From positions 1 to 64,000 of the forward strand of contig NZ_RJKV01000003.1 in assembly GCF_003751305.1 (NCBI RefSeq): DNA of 64,000 bases, in the 5' to 3' direction. This DNA is from Stenotrophomonas rhizophila. GTDB taxonomy: Bacteria; Pseudomonadota; Gammaproteobacteria; Xanthomonadales; Xanthomonadaceae. The notes under the pieces are model-generated. The model worked only from the letters and a program-made list of their open reading frames with translations. It was not told the origin of the DNA and ran no database searches. How positions within the stretch are numbered: the first letter of the stretch is position 1; each line of letters starts with the position of its first letter. This document shows, one piece after another, positions 8,574 through 17,766 of this stretch. Made by a program: the position numbers and the translations under genes.

Positions 8574-9341
8574 ATGGTTCCCCCTGAGCTGTTCTGGTTG
8601 GTGGCGATCGCCTTCATCGCCGGCCTGGTCGATGCCGCCGTCGGCGGCGGCGGGCTGGTGCAGCTGCCCGGGTTGTTCACCGTCCTGCCGCAGCACACGC
8701 CGGCGATGCTGTTCGGCACCAACAAATTCAGCTCGATGTTCGGCACGGCGGCCGCCGCGTTCCGCTATGCGCGCAATGTGCGCTTTCCGTGGCGGCCGGT
8801 ATTGTTTGCGGCGGGCACGGCGTTTGTGTTCTCGTTTGCCGGGGCCACGGCGGTCAGCCTGCTGCCCAAGGACGCGGTACGCCCGCTGGTGCTGGTGCTG
8901 CTGGTGGCGATGCTCGGCTACACGCTGTGGAAGAAGGACTTCGGTGCCCTGCACCGTCCGCGCGAGATCGGCCGCAAGGAGCTGGTGACCGCATTGGCCA
9001 TCGGTGCCGTGATCGGGTTCTACGACGGCTTCTTTGGGCCCGGCACCGGCAGCTTCCTGATCTTCCTGTTCGTGCGTTTCTTCGGGCTGGACTTCCTGCG
9101 TGCGTCGGCCGCCTCCAAGGTGGTGAACCTGGCGACCAACGTGGCGGCGATCTCGTTCTTCGTGCCGACCGGCAACATCCTGTGGCTGTTCGCGCTGCCG
9201 ATGGCCGCGGCCAACATCATCGGCTCGGTGGTCGGTACGCGGATGGCGCTGCGCGGCGGCACGCCCTTCATCCGCAAGCTGTTCGTCGGCCTGGTGGTGG
9301 TACTGATCGCCCGGATGGGCTGGGATACCTTCGCCGGTTAA
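8574..9341 (+). CDS. TSUP (TauE/SafE) family membrane permease
   Basis: A protein of 255 residues with about eight membrane segments and two related halves, each with the family's small-residue motif ([13 protein letters not shown] near the N-terminus; [16 protein letters not shown] in the middle). TSUP proteins export sulfite or organosulfonates, or move other small anions; the substrate here is unknown. The ATG at 8574 gives the usual family length. Upstream in-frame starts exist (GTG at 8565, ATG at 8520). The gene is followed by a bidirectional-looking hairpin and is convergent with the jetC-like gene. Confidence 0.85.
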   Translation: MVPPELFWLVAIAFIAGLVDAAVGGGGLVQLPGLFTVLPQHTPAMLFGTNKFSSMFGTAAAAFRYARNVRFPWRPVLFAAGTAFVFSFAGATAVSLLPKDAVRPLVLVLLVAMLGYTLWKKDFGALHRPREIGRKELVTALAIGAVIGFYDGFFGPGTGSFLIFLFVRFFGLDFLRASAASKVVNLATNVAAISFFVPTGNILWLFALPMAAANIIGSVVGTRMALRGGTPFIRKLFVGLVVVLIARMGWDTFAG

Positions 9342-9346
9342 CAGGA

Positions 9347-9370
9347 CGGGTCAGCCCTGGGGCTGACCCG
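9347..9370. terminator. Terminator-like hairpin between convergent TSUP and jetC-like genes
   Basis: CGGGTCAGCC pairs with GGCTGACCCG around a CTGG loop and sits between two genes that end facing each other. The T-run is poor on both strands (TTGGTTGCTC rightward), so termination strength is uncertain. Confidence 0.65.
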
Positions 9371-9378
9371 TTGGTTGC

Positions 9379-12300
9379 TCAGCGCTTGGGCTTGGCCGGC
9401 TTCTTTGCAGTTGCCTTGGCTACGGCCTTGGTGGCCGTCTTCTTTGCCGCTTTCTTTGCCGGTGCCTTAAGCGCGGCCTTCTTCGAGCGGGATGCCGGCA
9501 CGGCTGCCGGTGCCTCCACGACCTCGGCCTCGACGTGGGCTTCCTCGTCGACCGAGGCCGCCAGCACCTCGTTGGCCATCACCTCGGGGGCATCGACCAC
9601 GTCAGGCGCGGCGATCACGGCCGGTGCCGGTGCCGCCGTCGTCTCGCCGGCGCGGGCACGCTCGGGCAGCTTCAGGCGCTTGCCTTCGTCGTCGTACTCG
9701 ATCAGCAGTACGCCGGAGTCGTGGCGACCGCTGATCTCCACGAAGCAGGCACCGCCGATGAACGGCTCCAGCGTCATCACCGACTTCAGCGGGGTGGCCA
9801 CGACCATCTGGAACCCGAAGTTGTCGAAGATGTTCATCGCCAGCGCGGTGAACTCGTTGTCGGCCTTGTCGAAGGCTTCGTCGAGCACCACCGCCGCGTA
9901 GCTGGGCAGCTGGCCGTCGGCGCCACCGAGCTGGTAGCGCAGCGCGGCGGCCAGGCAGGTGGTGGCCAGCTTCTGGCGCTGGCCGCCGGACTTGCCCGCA
10001 CCGCTGCGGTAGATCTCGACCTGCTGACGGGTGGCGGCGTCGAGTTCGACGCCGACGAATTCCACGTGCAGACGCACGTCCAGCACCAGCTCGCGCCAGC
10101 GCTTGTCCTCGCCTTCCTGCGAGCCGAGCTTGGCGACCAGCTCACGCAGCACCGCGAACTGTGCTTCGGCCAGCTCGCGCTGGTCGGTCTGCTGTTGGGA
10201 CAGCACATCGCGCAGGCGCTGGTGGAAATCCAGCACTTCGGGCAGGCGGCGGTCGGTGAGTTCGATGGTCAGCAGGGTGCCGCGGTTGAACGGCACCTGC
10301 TCCAGCGAGGCATTGACCTCGTCCAGGCGCTGGGCGATCGACTTGCGCGCCTCGGCCGTGTGCCGCTGCAGGGCCAGCAGGTTGTTCTTGCTCTGGCTCT
10401 GCAGCAGATCGAAGAAGCGTGCCTCGTGCTGCGGCAGGCCATCGTTCTCCAGCCGTTGCAGGCGGGCCAGGAAATCTTCGGCACTGGACAGGCTGACGGT
10501 GAAGTCGCCGCTGTCTTCCGGCCAAGCCTGGCAGTAGCGGCGGAAGCAGCCGAGCAGCAGGTTCTCCAGCCGGTTGTGTTCGGCCTGGGAACCGCCGAGC
10601 TGTTCGTTGAGGGTGTTGCTGATCTGCCGGAAGTGGGCTTCCAGGTTCTCCAGGCTGAGCACGCCGAGCGCCTTGACGCGTTCGTCCAGGCCCTGCTGCT
10701 GGAGGGGGGTAACCACGCGCTTGGCCAGCGGCGCGCACTGCTCGTGCAGACGCTCGAGGCGTTCGTGTTCACGACCGAGCTGGCCGCGCTCCACGCGCAC
10801 GTCTTCATAGGTGCGCTTGGCCTGGGCCACATCGGCCCGGGTCTTCTCGATCTGTTCGCCCAGCTTGCGCAGGTCGGCATTGCCTTCGCGCAGGTCGTGC
10901 AGGGCCTGGGCGATGTCGTCCAGGCGCTGCAGCGGTGCGGCCACATCGATCTCGTCCCAGCCCAGCGTGCACAGTTGATGGCAGGCCAGTCGGGCCTTGC
11001 CGTCCTGTTCGCGCTGCGCGCGCAGGCCGGCCACATCGCTGTCGCAGGCGGCGATGCGCTGGGCCAGTTCGATCGCTTCGCGCTCGTACAGGTCCAGTTT
11101 GTCGCGGTTGTTGAAGCCGAGCAGCCAGCGGCGGCGGTCGCTGATGTTGTGGCGATCGTCCTTCTCGAAGCGTTCGCCCGGGTGCTTGACCTGGCCTTCC
11201 TTGGTGATGCCGCGGTCGGTATCGCGCAGGTGGCGTGCATCCACGCATTCGTAGTCGAAGCGCTTGCCCAGCTCGCGGCGCAGCCAGCCGGCATAGCCGT
11301 GCTCGCGCAGCACCAGCTTGTGCAGCAGCGAACGTGCGCCCGGCTCGCGGCCATGCAGTGCATCGTCGTTGCGGCGTACGCGGTAGTAGACCAGGCGGGT
11401 ACCGAGGTGGGTCTGATTGATCCACTCCGAGACCTGGGCGTGGTGGCGCTCATCGACCAGCAGCGACTGCGCGAAGCCGTGTAGGACGCGCTCGATGGCG
11501 CCCTGCCATGCGGCGTCTTCGTCGCGGACCTGCAGCAGTTCGCCCACGAACGGCAGCGCCGCCTCGGGAATGCCGGTATCGCTGCTCAGGCGTGCGCGCA
11601 GCTGCTGCATGGGTGCGGGGATGCTGGACGGGGTGCGCTTGAGCGCCTCCAGTTCCGAACGCACCTCGGCGAAGCGGCGTTCGTCGTCGCGTTTGCCGCC
11701 CATGCGCTCGGCGATGGCTTCATCCAGCTCGGCTGCGGCGCGCTGGCCGTCGTCCAGGCGGGCCTGGGCGCGGGCGAGCTGCTCGGCAAACCCGTGTGCG
11801 GTCTCGGCCAGGGTTTCCCCCAGTTCGCGGCTGGCATGGTTGGCCTGGCTGCGCTTGGCCAGGCGGCGGTCGCGTTCCTGGGCGACACGGCCCTGCTCGC
11901 GCTCCAGCTCTTCGATGCGCTCGCCGCCCTGCTGGCGACGCTGCGCCTCCAGTTCGGCGAGGTGGCTTTCATGGTTGTCCAGCGCGCTGCGGCGCTGGCC
12001 TTCTTCCCCGGACAGACCGCGGTCGCGGGTATCCAGTTCCAGCAGGCGTGCCTCAAGCAGGGCCAGGCGACGCTGCTCGCGCACGCCGTCGATGCCCAGC
12101 TTCATCTCGTCCAGGTCTTCGCGCTGGCGGCGCAGTGCCTGCAGATCGGCGTAGTGGCCGCGTGCGGGCAGCAGGGTTTCGACCTGGCGGCGCGCGGTGA
12201 CCACGGCCTGGTGGGCGCCATCGAGTTCGGCGAAATCATCGACCAGCCGCTCGGCGGCGTCGAAGGTGCGCGGCGCATCGAGCATGAAGTCGCGCAGGAA

Positions 12301-12999
12301 CACGTTCAGATCGCCGAGGTTCTTCGCCGACTGCGTCTTGTGCAGCAGGCGCAGCGCCATCTCGTTCTCGATCCCGAGCACGTGGCGGAACCGTTCGGCG
12401 TAGCTGGCGAAGCTGTCGAAGTGATGCACATCGCCCAGGCGCTGCTTGAGCTTGCGCAGGTCCAGGTCGAAACCACCGAGGTCACGCGCGATGTCGAAGC
12501 TGCGTTCGGCCACCATGTAGTGCTTGCGCACATCGGCCGCCGCCGCGCCGTTGCCGGCGATCCAGAACAGGCGCACCAGGCTGACGATGCGGCCGTCATT
12601 GCTGCGGTATTCCAGCACCAGCGCGGTCCAGGTGGCGCCCTTGCGCAGGTACTGGGTGGCGATCTCGCCAGTGCCGCTGTCCTGCTGGTCGGCCCAGGCG
12701 CCACGCACGTAGGACACCAGGTTGCGGTCGCGGCCACTGCGTTCGGCTTCGCGCGCGGCGGCATTGAAGTCGACCAGAGCCGGCGGTACCAGCAGCGCGG
12801 ACATCGCATCGAGCAGGGTCGACTTGCCCGAGCCGGAGCGGCCGACGAACAGGAAGCCGCGTTCGGCGATCGGCACTTCGGTCAGGCCGGAGAAGGTGCC
12901 CCAGTTGTGGACCTGCAGGCGGCGCATGCGGAACTGCTGCGCCCGCGGGTCGGGCTGGTCGCCGGGGAACAGGGCGGGTGCGGGAATGTGGACGGTCAT
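9379..12999 (-). CDS. SMC-like ATPase of a JetABC/MksFEB complex (JetC/MksB), with histone H1-like tail
   Basis: A protein of 1206 residues. Walker A is GRSGSGKST at residues 53-61, followed by a long charged coiled-coil middle. A C-terminal ATPase half has SGAGKSGGQRQKLA (signature) and YAAVVLDEAFDKAD (Walker B). This is the layout of MukB-like JetC (Wadjet) and MksB proteins, which extrude DNA loops. After the ATPase domain come an Ala/Glu/Val-rich linker (about 1112-1170) and a basic tail of about 36 residues made of Lys, Ala, Thr and Pro (for example KKAAKKTATKAVAKATAKKP), like histone H1 and AlgP tails. The ATG at 12999 was chosen because upstream sequence in this frame is not family-like. 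It follows jetB by 46 bases. No JetD nuclease gene is adjacent. Confidence 0.85.
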   Translation of the reverse strand: MTVHIPAPALFPGDQPDPRAQQFRMRRLQVHNWGTFSGLTEVPIAERGFLFVGRSGSGKSTLLDAMSALLVPPALVDFNAAAREAERSGRDRNLVSYVRGAWADQQDSGTGEIATQYLRKGATWTALVLEYRSNDGRIVSLVRLFWIAGNGAAAADVRKHYMVAERSFDIARDLGGFDLDLRKLKQRLGDVHHFDSFASYAERFRHVLGIENEMALRLLHKTQSAKNLGDLNVFLRDFMLDAPRTFDAAERLVDDFAELDGAHQAVVTARRQVETLLPARGHYADLQALRRQREDLDEMKLGIDGVREQRRLALLEARLLELDTRDRGLSGEEGQRRSALDNHESHLAELEAQRRQQGGERIEELEREQGRVAQERDRRLAKRSQANHASRELGETLAETAHGFAEQLARAQARLDDGQRAAAELDEAIAERMGGKRDDERRFAEVRSELEALKRTPSSIPAPMQQLRARLSSDTGIPEAALPFVGELLQVRDEDAAWQGAIERVLHGFAQSLLVDERHHAQVSEWINQTHLGTRLVYYRVRRNDDALHGREPGARSLLHKLVLREHGYAGWLRRELGKRFDYECVDARHLRDTDRGITKEGQVKHPGERFEKDDRHNISDRRRWLLGFNNRDKLDLYEREAIELAQRIAACDSDVAGLRAQREQDGKARLACHQLCTLGWDEIDVAAPLQRLDDIAQALHDLREGNADLRKLGEQIEKTRADVAQAKRTYEDVRVERGQLGREHERLERLHEQCAPLAKRVVTPLQQQGLDERVKALGVLSLENLEAHFRQISNTLNEQLGGSQAEHNRLENLLLGCFRRYCQAWPEDSGDFTVSLSSAEDFLARLQRLENDGLPQHEARFFDLLQSQSKNNLLALQRHTAEARKSIAQRLDEVNASLEQVPFNRGTLLTIELTDRRLPEVLDFHQRLRDVLSQQQTDQRELAEAQFAVLRELVAKLGSQEGEDKRWRELVLDVRLHVEFVGVELDAATRQQVEIYRSGAGKSGGQRQKLATTCLAAALRYQLGGADGQLPSYAAVVLDEAFDKADNEFTALAMNIFDNFGFQMVVATPLKSVMTLEPFIGGACFVEISGRHDSGVLLIEYDDEGKRLKLPERARAGETTAAPAPAVIAAPDVVDAPEVMANEVLAASVDEEAHVEAEVVEAPAAVPASRSKKAALKAPAKKAAKKTATKAVAKATAKKPAKPKR

Positions 13000-13045
13000 G
13001 GCAGGGCTAGCAATCCAGGCAGGGCAGCGGCGCGCGGGCGCGCGC

Positions 13046-13747
13046 TCAGGCGTCGAGGTCGGCCGGCGCTTCGCGCAGGCGGCGGTACACCTGGGCCAGG
13101 GCGGCGACATCTTCGGCGGAGAACATCAGTTTCAGTGCCGGCGAGACTTCATGACGCGCATCGTCACCGCCGAGGCGGGTGAGGATGTGGTTGTCCTTCA
13201 TCTTCTGCACGGCACTGGCGACGCGGCGGTTGAAGCCGGCGCGGTCGGTGGACAGGTGGCGCTCGTACACGGCCAGTGCTTCGGCCAGTTCGGCATCCTC
13301 GACCACTGCGCGCACGCCGCGCGCATCGGCTTCGGCCAACTGCTGGCGCAGGTGCAGCAGCAGCACCGAGTCGATGAAGGTCAGCGGCGAGGTACGCAGC
13401 AGCACCGGTGCATCGATATCTTCGGTATCGGCCTGGCGGGTGAAGGCCACGCCACTCTCGCGGTCCAGCACCAGTTCCAGGAACAGGTCCGAGAGCGCCG
13501 AGCGGATCGCCGCTTCGCTGCGGATCAGCGCCGGCCACAGCTTGGCGTGGCGCAGCTGGTCGATGCTCGGGCCGATCAGCAGCTGGCACAGCGCGCGGCG
13601 GCCATCGAGCGGCAGCCGGCCGGTGTCGCCCATGTAGAAGACGTCATTGTTACGCCGCAGGACGGGCGTCACCACGACCGGTTCGTCGTCGTGCTCGTCT
13701 GCGCCGCCGTCGATCGGGGTGTCGGTGGATTGTTCATGCCAGCTCAT
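13046..13747 (-). CDS. DUF4194 family, MukE-like subunit (JetB/MksE)
   Basis: A protein of 233 residues. An acidic, disordered N-terminus (DEHDDEP) precedes a DUF4194-type body ([26 protein letters not shown]) that ends in winged-helix-like sequence. In Wadjet and MksBEF complexes this subunit binds the kleisin and bridges to the SMC-like ATPase. GGAG lies 7 bases before the ATG. The start overlaps the end of the jetA-like gene by 14 bases, so the two are translationally coupled. Confidence 0.82.
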   Translation of the reverse strand: MSWHEQSTDTPIDGGADEHDDEPVVVTPVLRRNNDVFYMGDTGRLPLDGRRALCQLLIGPSIDQLRHAKLWPALIRSEAAIRSALSDLFLELVLDRESGVAFTRQADTEDIDAPVLLRTSPLTFIDSVLLLHLRQQLAEADARGVRAVVEDAELAEALAVYERHLSTDRAGFNRRVASAVQKMKDNHILTRLGGDDARHEVSPALKLMFSAEDVAALAQVYRRLREAPADLDA

Positions 13748-15203
13748 GGCGTTTCTCCTGGGTGAACCAGATCAGCGGAATGCGGGCGCGACGCCATTGG
13801 CCATCGCCGCCGCGCCATTGCGCGATCTCCTGTTGATCGGTGGCGACCTCGCCGTGGCGGGTGCCGAGAGAGAGGTAACCGATGATGCTGCCCAGCCCCT
13901 GTGGGGCCTCGCGGTGTTCAAGCACCTGCGCGATCGACAGCCGCGGCTGCTCGCCGAGCAGGTCGTGCAGATCGCGGCGCAGGTTGCGGAAGTCGATTTC
14001 AGAGGCGGCCACCAGGTCGCCGACACTTTCCAGCGAGATCGCGGCGGTGTCGTTGCGCTGCACGCTGCCATCCACCTGCGCCTGGCGCGGATCGTGCAGC
14101 TTCCATTGCGAGAGCGAGCGCAGCCGGCTGGTGGTGAGCTGCAGGTCGCGGCCGATGCCGCGCTGCGCCGGGATGTGGTCGCGCAGGCCCAGCGCCTCGC
14201 CCTGGGCCTGCTTGAGCAGCTGGTTGAGGCGGCGCTGTTCCAGGTAGCCACGGCTCTGCACGAAGCCGCGCAGGCTGCGGGCAAAGTGCTGCAGCACGTC
14301 GTGGACCTGGCCACCGCGCTCAAGCATGGTGGTGGTGAAGCCACGCAGGAAGGTGCGCTCGTTGCGATCCAGCTTGCGGGCGAAACCACGCGCGAGCACG
14401 GTTTCCAGCGCGGCATCGAGCTGGGCGCTCTGTTCGGCATCATTGAGCAGGCGCCAGAACGCCTCGAAGCTGCGACCGGCGTCGCTGTCGCCGATCACGT
14501 CCACGCCCTCGAACAGCTTGGACAGCACGTCACCGCGCTCGCCTTCGTCATCGATGATGCGTTCGCGGAACTCACGGTTGAGGCGTTCGAAGTCATCGCG
14601 CACGCGGCGGAAATCTTCGGTCAGCTCGTCGGCCAGGCCGATGATCTGGCGGGTCCGTTCCAGCGCGCGCTTGCCGTCCAGTGAGGACACCTTGCCGCCG
14701 CTGACGCGGGCGATCTCGGCATCGATGCGGTCGCGCTCGTCGCGCAGCGCGGACAGGCGCGCATCCGGATTGGATTCGGTCAGCGCGGCCAGCTGCGAGA
14801 GCTGCTCGATCACCAGCGCCAGGCGGCTCTCGGTGGCGGCAGCGCGCGCCTGCTCCAGGCTGTCGGCGAAGCGGATCGCCTGCGCGGCCTGGGTGGACAG
14901 TTCGTACTGTTCCTGGTCGGCGCCTTCGGGCAAGCGACGTTCCAGCCAGCCCTGGGCCAGCCAATGCGCAATGTAGGCCTGTGCGGTGCGCGGCAGATCG
15001 CGCGACAGCTCATCGGCCTTGAGATCATCCAGCGCGCGCTGCAGGCGTTCGTGCAGCACCGCGGTGGACAGGGTGCGCTCGTCCTGCATCAGCAGGCTCT
15101 GCAGCAGGCCGATGATCTCCGGCGCGTGATCGGCCGCCAGCAGCTTCCACTGCGATTGTTCGCGCAGGTGGCGGTAACGGGTAATGCGCTCGCGATGTTT
15201 CAT
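13734..15203 (-). CDS. DUF3375 family, kleisin-like subunit (JetA/MksF)
   Basis: A protein of 489 residues of the DUF3375 family, largely helical. DUF3375 proteins are the MukF-like kleisin (JetA) of type I Wadjet systems and relate to MksF. Visible features are the N-terminal [19 protein letters not shown] block, a central charged helical region ([20 protein letters not shown]) and a C-terminal winged-helix-like part. It is first in the jetA-jetB-jetC order, 127 bases after folE on the same strand. Wadjet cuts invading plasmids through JetD; with JetD missing, a role in chromosome organisation is more likely (inference). Confidence 0.82.
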   Translation of the reverse strand: MKHRERITRYRHLREQSQWKLLAADHAPEIIGLLQSLLMQDERTLSTAVLHERLQRALDDLKADELSRDLPRTAQAYIAHWLAQGWLERRLPEGADQEQYELSTQAAQAIRFADSLEQARAAATESRLALVIEQLSQLAALTESNPDARLSALRDERDRIDAEIARVSGGKVSSLDGKRALERTRQIIGLADELTEDFRRVRDDFERLNREFRERIIDDEGERGDVLSKLFEGVDVIGDSDAGRSFEAFWRLLNDAEQSAQLDAALETVLARGFARKLDRNERTFLRGFTTTMLERGGQVHDVLQHFARSLRGFVQSRGYLEQRRLNQLLKQAQGEALGLRDHIPAQRGIGRDLQLTTSRLRSLSQWKLHDPRQAQVDGSVQRNDTAAISLESVGDLVAASEIDFRNLRRDLHDLLGEQPRLSIAQVLEHREAPQGLGSIIGYLSLGTRHGEVATDQQEIAQWRGGDGQWRRARIPLIWFTQEKRHELA

Positions 15204-15330
15204 TCGAGACCGGGGACAGGAAGACGGGCCGCGCGGGTCGCGGCGGCCGGGAGGGAAACGGGACGCGCACGCACCCGCAGGGCCGGGCCGAAGCCCAGCG
15301 CCTGCCGGCCGCGCGCGACAGCGCGGGGAA

Positions 15331-15933
15331 TCAGCGCTTGCCGCCCACTTCGATGAAACGCAGGAACTCGGCGCGGGTGCGCGCGTCCTCGCGGAAGCTG
15401 CCCAGCATCTTGGAGGTGACCATGCTGACGCCCCGCTTGTGGATGCCGCGGGTGGTCATGCACTCATGCGCACCTTCCACCACCACGCCCACGCCGACCG
15501 GCTGCAGCACGTCCTGGATGCACTGGGCGATCTGCGCGGTCATCTTTTCCTGGACCTGGAAGCGGCGTGCGTACGCCTCGACCACGCGGGCCAGCTTGCT
15601 GATGCCCACCACCTTGCCGGCCGGCAGATAGCCGACGTGCACGCGGCCGATGATCGGCGCCATGTGGTGTTCGCAGTGGCTTTCGTACTCGATGTCGCGC
15701 AGCACGATCAGTTCGTCGTAGCCGGCCACTTCCTCGAAGGTCCGCTCCATGTAGGCGCGCGGGTCGTCGCGGTAGCCGCTGAACCAGTCGCCATAGGCTT
15801 CGGCAACGCGGCGCGGGGTATCCAGCAGGCCTTCACGGGTCGGATCTTCACCGGCCCAGCGCAGCAGGGTGCGCACCGCCGATTCGGCCTCGGCCTGGGT
15901 GACGGGGTTGGCGTCGTTGTCTTGCTTGCTCAT
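15331..15933 (-). CDS. folE: GTP cyclohydrolase I
   Basis: A protein of 200 residues that converts GTP to dihydroneopterin triphosphate, the first step of folate synthesis. Zinc and active-site motifs are intact: [21 protein letters not shown]-type block (shown in part: [16 protein letters not shown]) and [19 protein letters not shown]. The ATG at 15933 ([10 protein letters not shown]) gives normal FolE length; an in-frame ATG at 16029 would add 32 residues unlike the family. It lies upstream of the jetABC-like genes on the same strand and divergent from marR. Cotranscription with jetA is possible, but the 127-base gap leaves it open. Confidence 0.95.
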   Translation of the reverse strand: MSKQDNDANPVTQAEAESAVRTLLRWAGEDPTREGLLDTPRRVAEAYGDWFSGYRDDPRAYMERTFEEVAGYDELIVLRDIEYESHCEHHMAPIIGRVHVGYLPAGKVVGISKLARVVEAYARRFQVQEKMTAQIAQCIQDVLQPVGVGVVVEGAHECMTTRGIHKRGVSMVTSKMLGSFREDARTRAEFLRFIEVGGKR

Positions 15934-16055
15934 TACATACAGCACCCGAAGGGGGGCGAGCATCGTACCCGACAGACCCCTCGGGCGTCCTGCGCTGGGG
16001 CGCCCGGCCGAGCCCGCGAAGGCATTCATTGGGCCGCGGTTGTGCCACGGGTATT

Positions 16056-16084
16056 GATAGGAGGCGAATTAGTAGTATCCTATC
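16056..16084 (+). promoter_or_regulatory. Probable MarR operator upstream of the efflux operon
   Basis: GATAGGA (16056-16062) and its complement TCCTATC (16078-16084) are 22 bases apart centre to centre, two helical turns, and lie just before the marR start at 16092. A TAGTAT sequence between the arms could be the -10. This placement suits autorepression by the MarR protein. It is inferred from the symmetry alone. Confidence 0.5.
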
Positions 16085-16091
16085 TATTCTG

Positions 16092-16547
16092 ATGAACCGA
16101 TCCCTCGACGAACGTACCCAGCTGCAGATGCAGCTCAGTTCCGGCCTGCTCTACGCAGGGCGGCAGTGGCAGCGCCTGGCCGACCAGGCCCTGGGCAGCT
16201 ACGGCATCTCCGCCGCCTGCACCATGCCGTTGCTGATGATCGGGCGCGCCGGCGGCGGGATCCGCCAGGTGGCGCTGGCCCACCAGCTGGGCATGGAAGG
16301 CCCTTCGCTGGTACGCCTGCTGGACAAGCTGGCCGCCAGCGACCTGGTCCGCCGCGAATGCGATGCCAGCGACCGCCGCGCCAACCTGCTGTGGCTGACC
16401 GACAAGGGCGAGGCCCTGGTCAGCCAGCTGGAAACCCAGTTGATCGGGCTGCGCCAGGACGTGTTCGGCGAACTCAGCACTGACGAACTGCGCACCGTGC
16501 TGAAGCTGTGGCAGCTGCTGGCCGATGCGGCCGACCGCGTGACGTAA
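16092..16547 (+). CDS. MarR family transcriptional regulator of the efflux operon
   Basis: A protein of 151 residues with a MarR winged-helix core: RQVALAHQLGMEGPSLVRLLDKL (helix-turn-helix, in part ALAHQLGMEGPSLVRLLDKL) and RRECDASDRRANLLWLTDKG (wing). MarR dimers usually repress a nearby operon and let go when they bind aromatic compounds. The four genes downstream form an efflux system, the likely target. The ATG at 16092 lies 7 bases after the inverted repeat that may be its operator. An upstream in-frame start at 16029 would read through that operator. Confidence 0.9.
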   Translation: MNRSLDERTQLQMQLSSGLLYAGRQWQRLADQALGSYGISAACTMPLLMIGRAGGGIRQVALAHQLGMEGPSLVRLLDKLAASDLVRRECDASDRRANLLWLTDKGEALVSQLETQLIGLRQDVFGELSTDELRTVLKLWQLLADAADRVT

Positions 16548-16594
16548 GCCGTTCCCCCGTTGTACCGCCCGGTGTCGTGCTGCGACGGCATGAC

Positions 16595-16621
16595 GTACGA
16601 CGACCAACGGTCGTCGCCTAC
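16595..16621 (-). repeat. GTAG-type REP palindrome
   Basis: On the minus strand this starts GTAGG and folds as CGACGACC-GTT-GGTCGTCG, an 8-bp stem with a GTT loop. Head sequence, size and stem-loop match the GTAG (SMAG) repeats of Stenotrophomonas. It lies between marR and the DUF1656 gene, where it might attenuate transcription or protect mRNA. Confidence 0.65.
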
Positions 16622-16651
16622 CTACCTTTCTCCAGTGAATCCTTTGCCTCG

Positions 16652-16861
16652 ATGTACGGTGAATTCAGTCTCTATGGTGTGTTCGTCCCGACCCTGCTCG
16701 GGCTGATGCTGCTTGCCTACCTGCTCAAGAGCGGGTTGCGCGTGGCCCTGCAGCGCACCGGCGCCTATCGCCACATCTGGCACCCCGCCCTGTTCAACCT
16801 GGCCGTGTACGTGATCGTGCTCGGCGGGTTGTTTTCCCTGATGCGTTGGATGCAATCGTGA
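16652..16861 (+). CDS. DUF1656 (AaeX-like) small membrane protein
   Basis: A protein of 69 residues with two hydrophobic segments (FVPTLLGLMLLAYLL and LFNLAVYVIVLGGLFSL). DUF1656 proteins are the small AaeX-like partners regularly found before an HlyD adaptor and a FUSC transporter. Its stop overlaps the GTG start of the adaptor gene (GTGA). Too short for many gene finders, but the family pattern and context are clear. Confidence 0.82.
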   Translation: MYGEFSLYGVFVPTLLGLMLLAYLLKSGLRVALQRTGAYRHIWHPALFNLAVYVIVLGGLFSLMRWMQS

Positions 16862-17766
16862 ACAAGATCCTCAAGCAGACATTCCCGGTGGTGTTGACCG
16901 CCGTGGCCGTAGTGGTCGCTGTGCTGGTGCTGCGCCACCTGTGGGCCTATTACATGGATGAGCCATGGACGCGCGATGCGCACGTCAGCGCCGACGTGGT
17001 CCAGGTCGCGCCGGACGTGTCCGGGCTGGTGGAGGCAGTAAAGGTGGCCGACAACCAGCCGGTCAAGCGCGGTGAGGTGCTGTTCGTGGTCGACCGCGCG
17101 CGCTATGAGATCGCGCTGGAACAGGCCCAGGCCGCCTTGGGCGAGCGCCGCGCCACGCTGGACCAGCTGCGCCGCGAGATCGCGCGCGACCGCAGCCTGC
17201 AGGATCTGGTCGCCGCCGAGGACGCCGAAGTGCGCCGGGCCAAGCTGCTCGCCGCGCAGGCCTCGATGGCCACCGCGCAGGCGGCCGTGGATCTGGCCAG
17301 GCTCAATCTGGCCCGCACTGAAGTGCGCAGCCCCAGCGATGGCCACGTCAACGACCGCACCGTACGCGCCGGCGACTACGTGACCGCCGGGCGGCCGGTG
17401 ATGGCGGTGCTCGATACCGGCTCGTTCCGCGTGGACGGCTACTTCGAAGAGACCCGCCTGCAGGGCGTGCATGCCGGCCAGAAGGTCGACATCCGTCTGA
17501 TGGGTGAAGCGCAGCCGCTGCAGGGCCACGTGCAGAGCATTGCCGCCGGCATCGAAGACCGGTATCGCAGTGAGGGCAGCAGCCTGCTGCCGAACGTGAC
17601 CCCGGCCTTCGACTGGGTGCGGCTGGCGCAGCGCATTCCGGTGCGCATCCATATCGACCGCGTGCCGGCCGGCGTCAACCTGATCGCTGGGCGTACCGCC
17701 ACGGTCACCATCCAGCCGGACACCGCCCCGGCCACGCCGGCGCAACCGGCACGGACGGCGCTGTGA
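16858..17766 (+). CDS. HlyD family periplasmic adaptor of FUSC-type efflux pump
   Basis: A protein of 302 residues with one N-terminal membrane anchor (FPVVLTAVAVVVAVLVL) and then the adaptor domains: APDVSGLVEAVKVADNQPVKRG (lipoyl half), a coiled-coil hairpin, and RSPSDGHVNDRTVRAGDYVT (second lipoyl half). It resembles AaeA/EmrA and links the inner-membrane pump to the outer-membrane channel. The GTG at 16858 overlaps the DUF1656 stop. A TTG at 16846 is the only earlier in-frame alternative. Its own stop overlaps the GTG of the next gene. Confidence 0.9.
   Translation: MNKILKQTFPVVLTAVAVVVAVLVLRHLWAYYMDEPWTRDAHVSADVVQVAPDVSGLVEAVKVADNQPVKRGEVLFVVDRARYEIALEQAQAALGERRATLDQLRREIARDRSLQDLVAAEDAEVRRAKLLAAQASMATAQAAVDLARLNLARTEVRSPSDGHVNDRTVRAGDYVTAGRPVMAVLDTGSFRVDGYFEETRLQGVHAGQKVDIRLMGEAQPLQGHVQSIAAGIEDRYRSEGSSLLPNVTPAFDWVRLAQRIPVRIHIDRVPAGVNLIAGRTATVTIQPDTAPATPAQPARTAL

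Noticed and set aside
8574-9341. Possibility that the gene next to jetC is JetD
   Set aside because: It is a TSUP membrane permease on the opposite strand, with no nuclease motifs.
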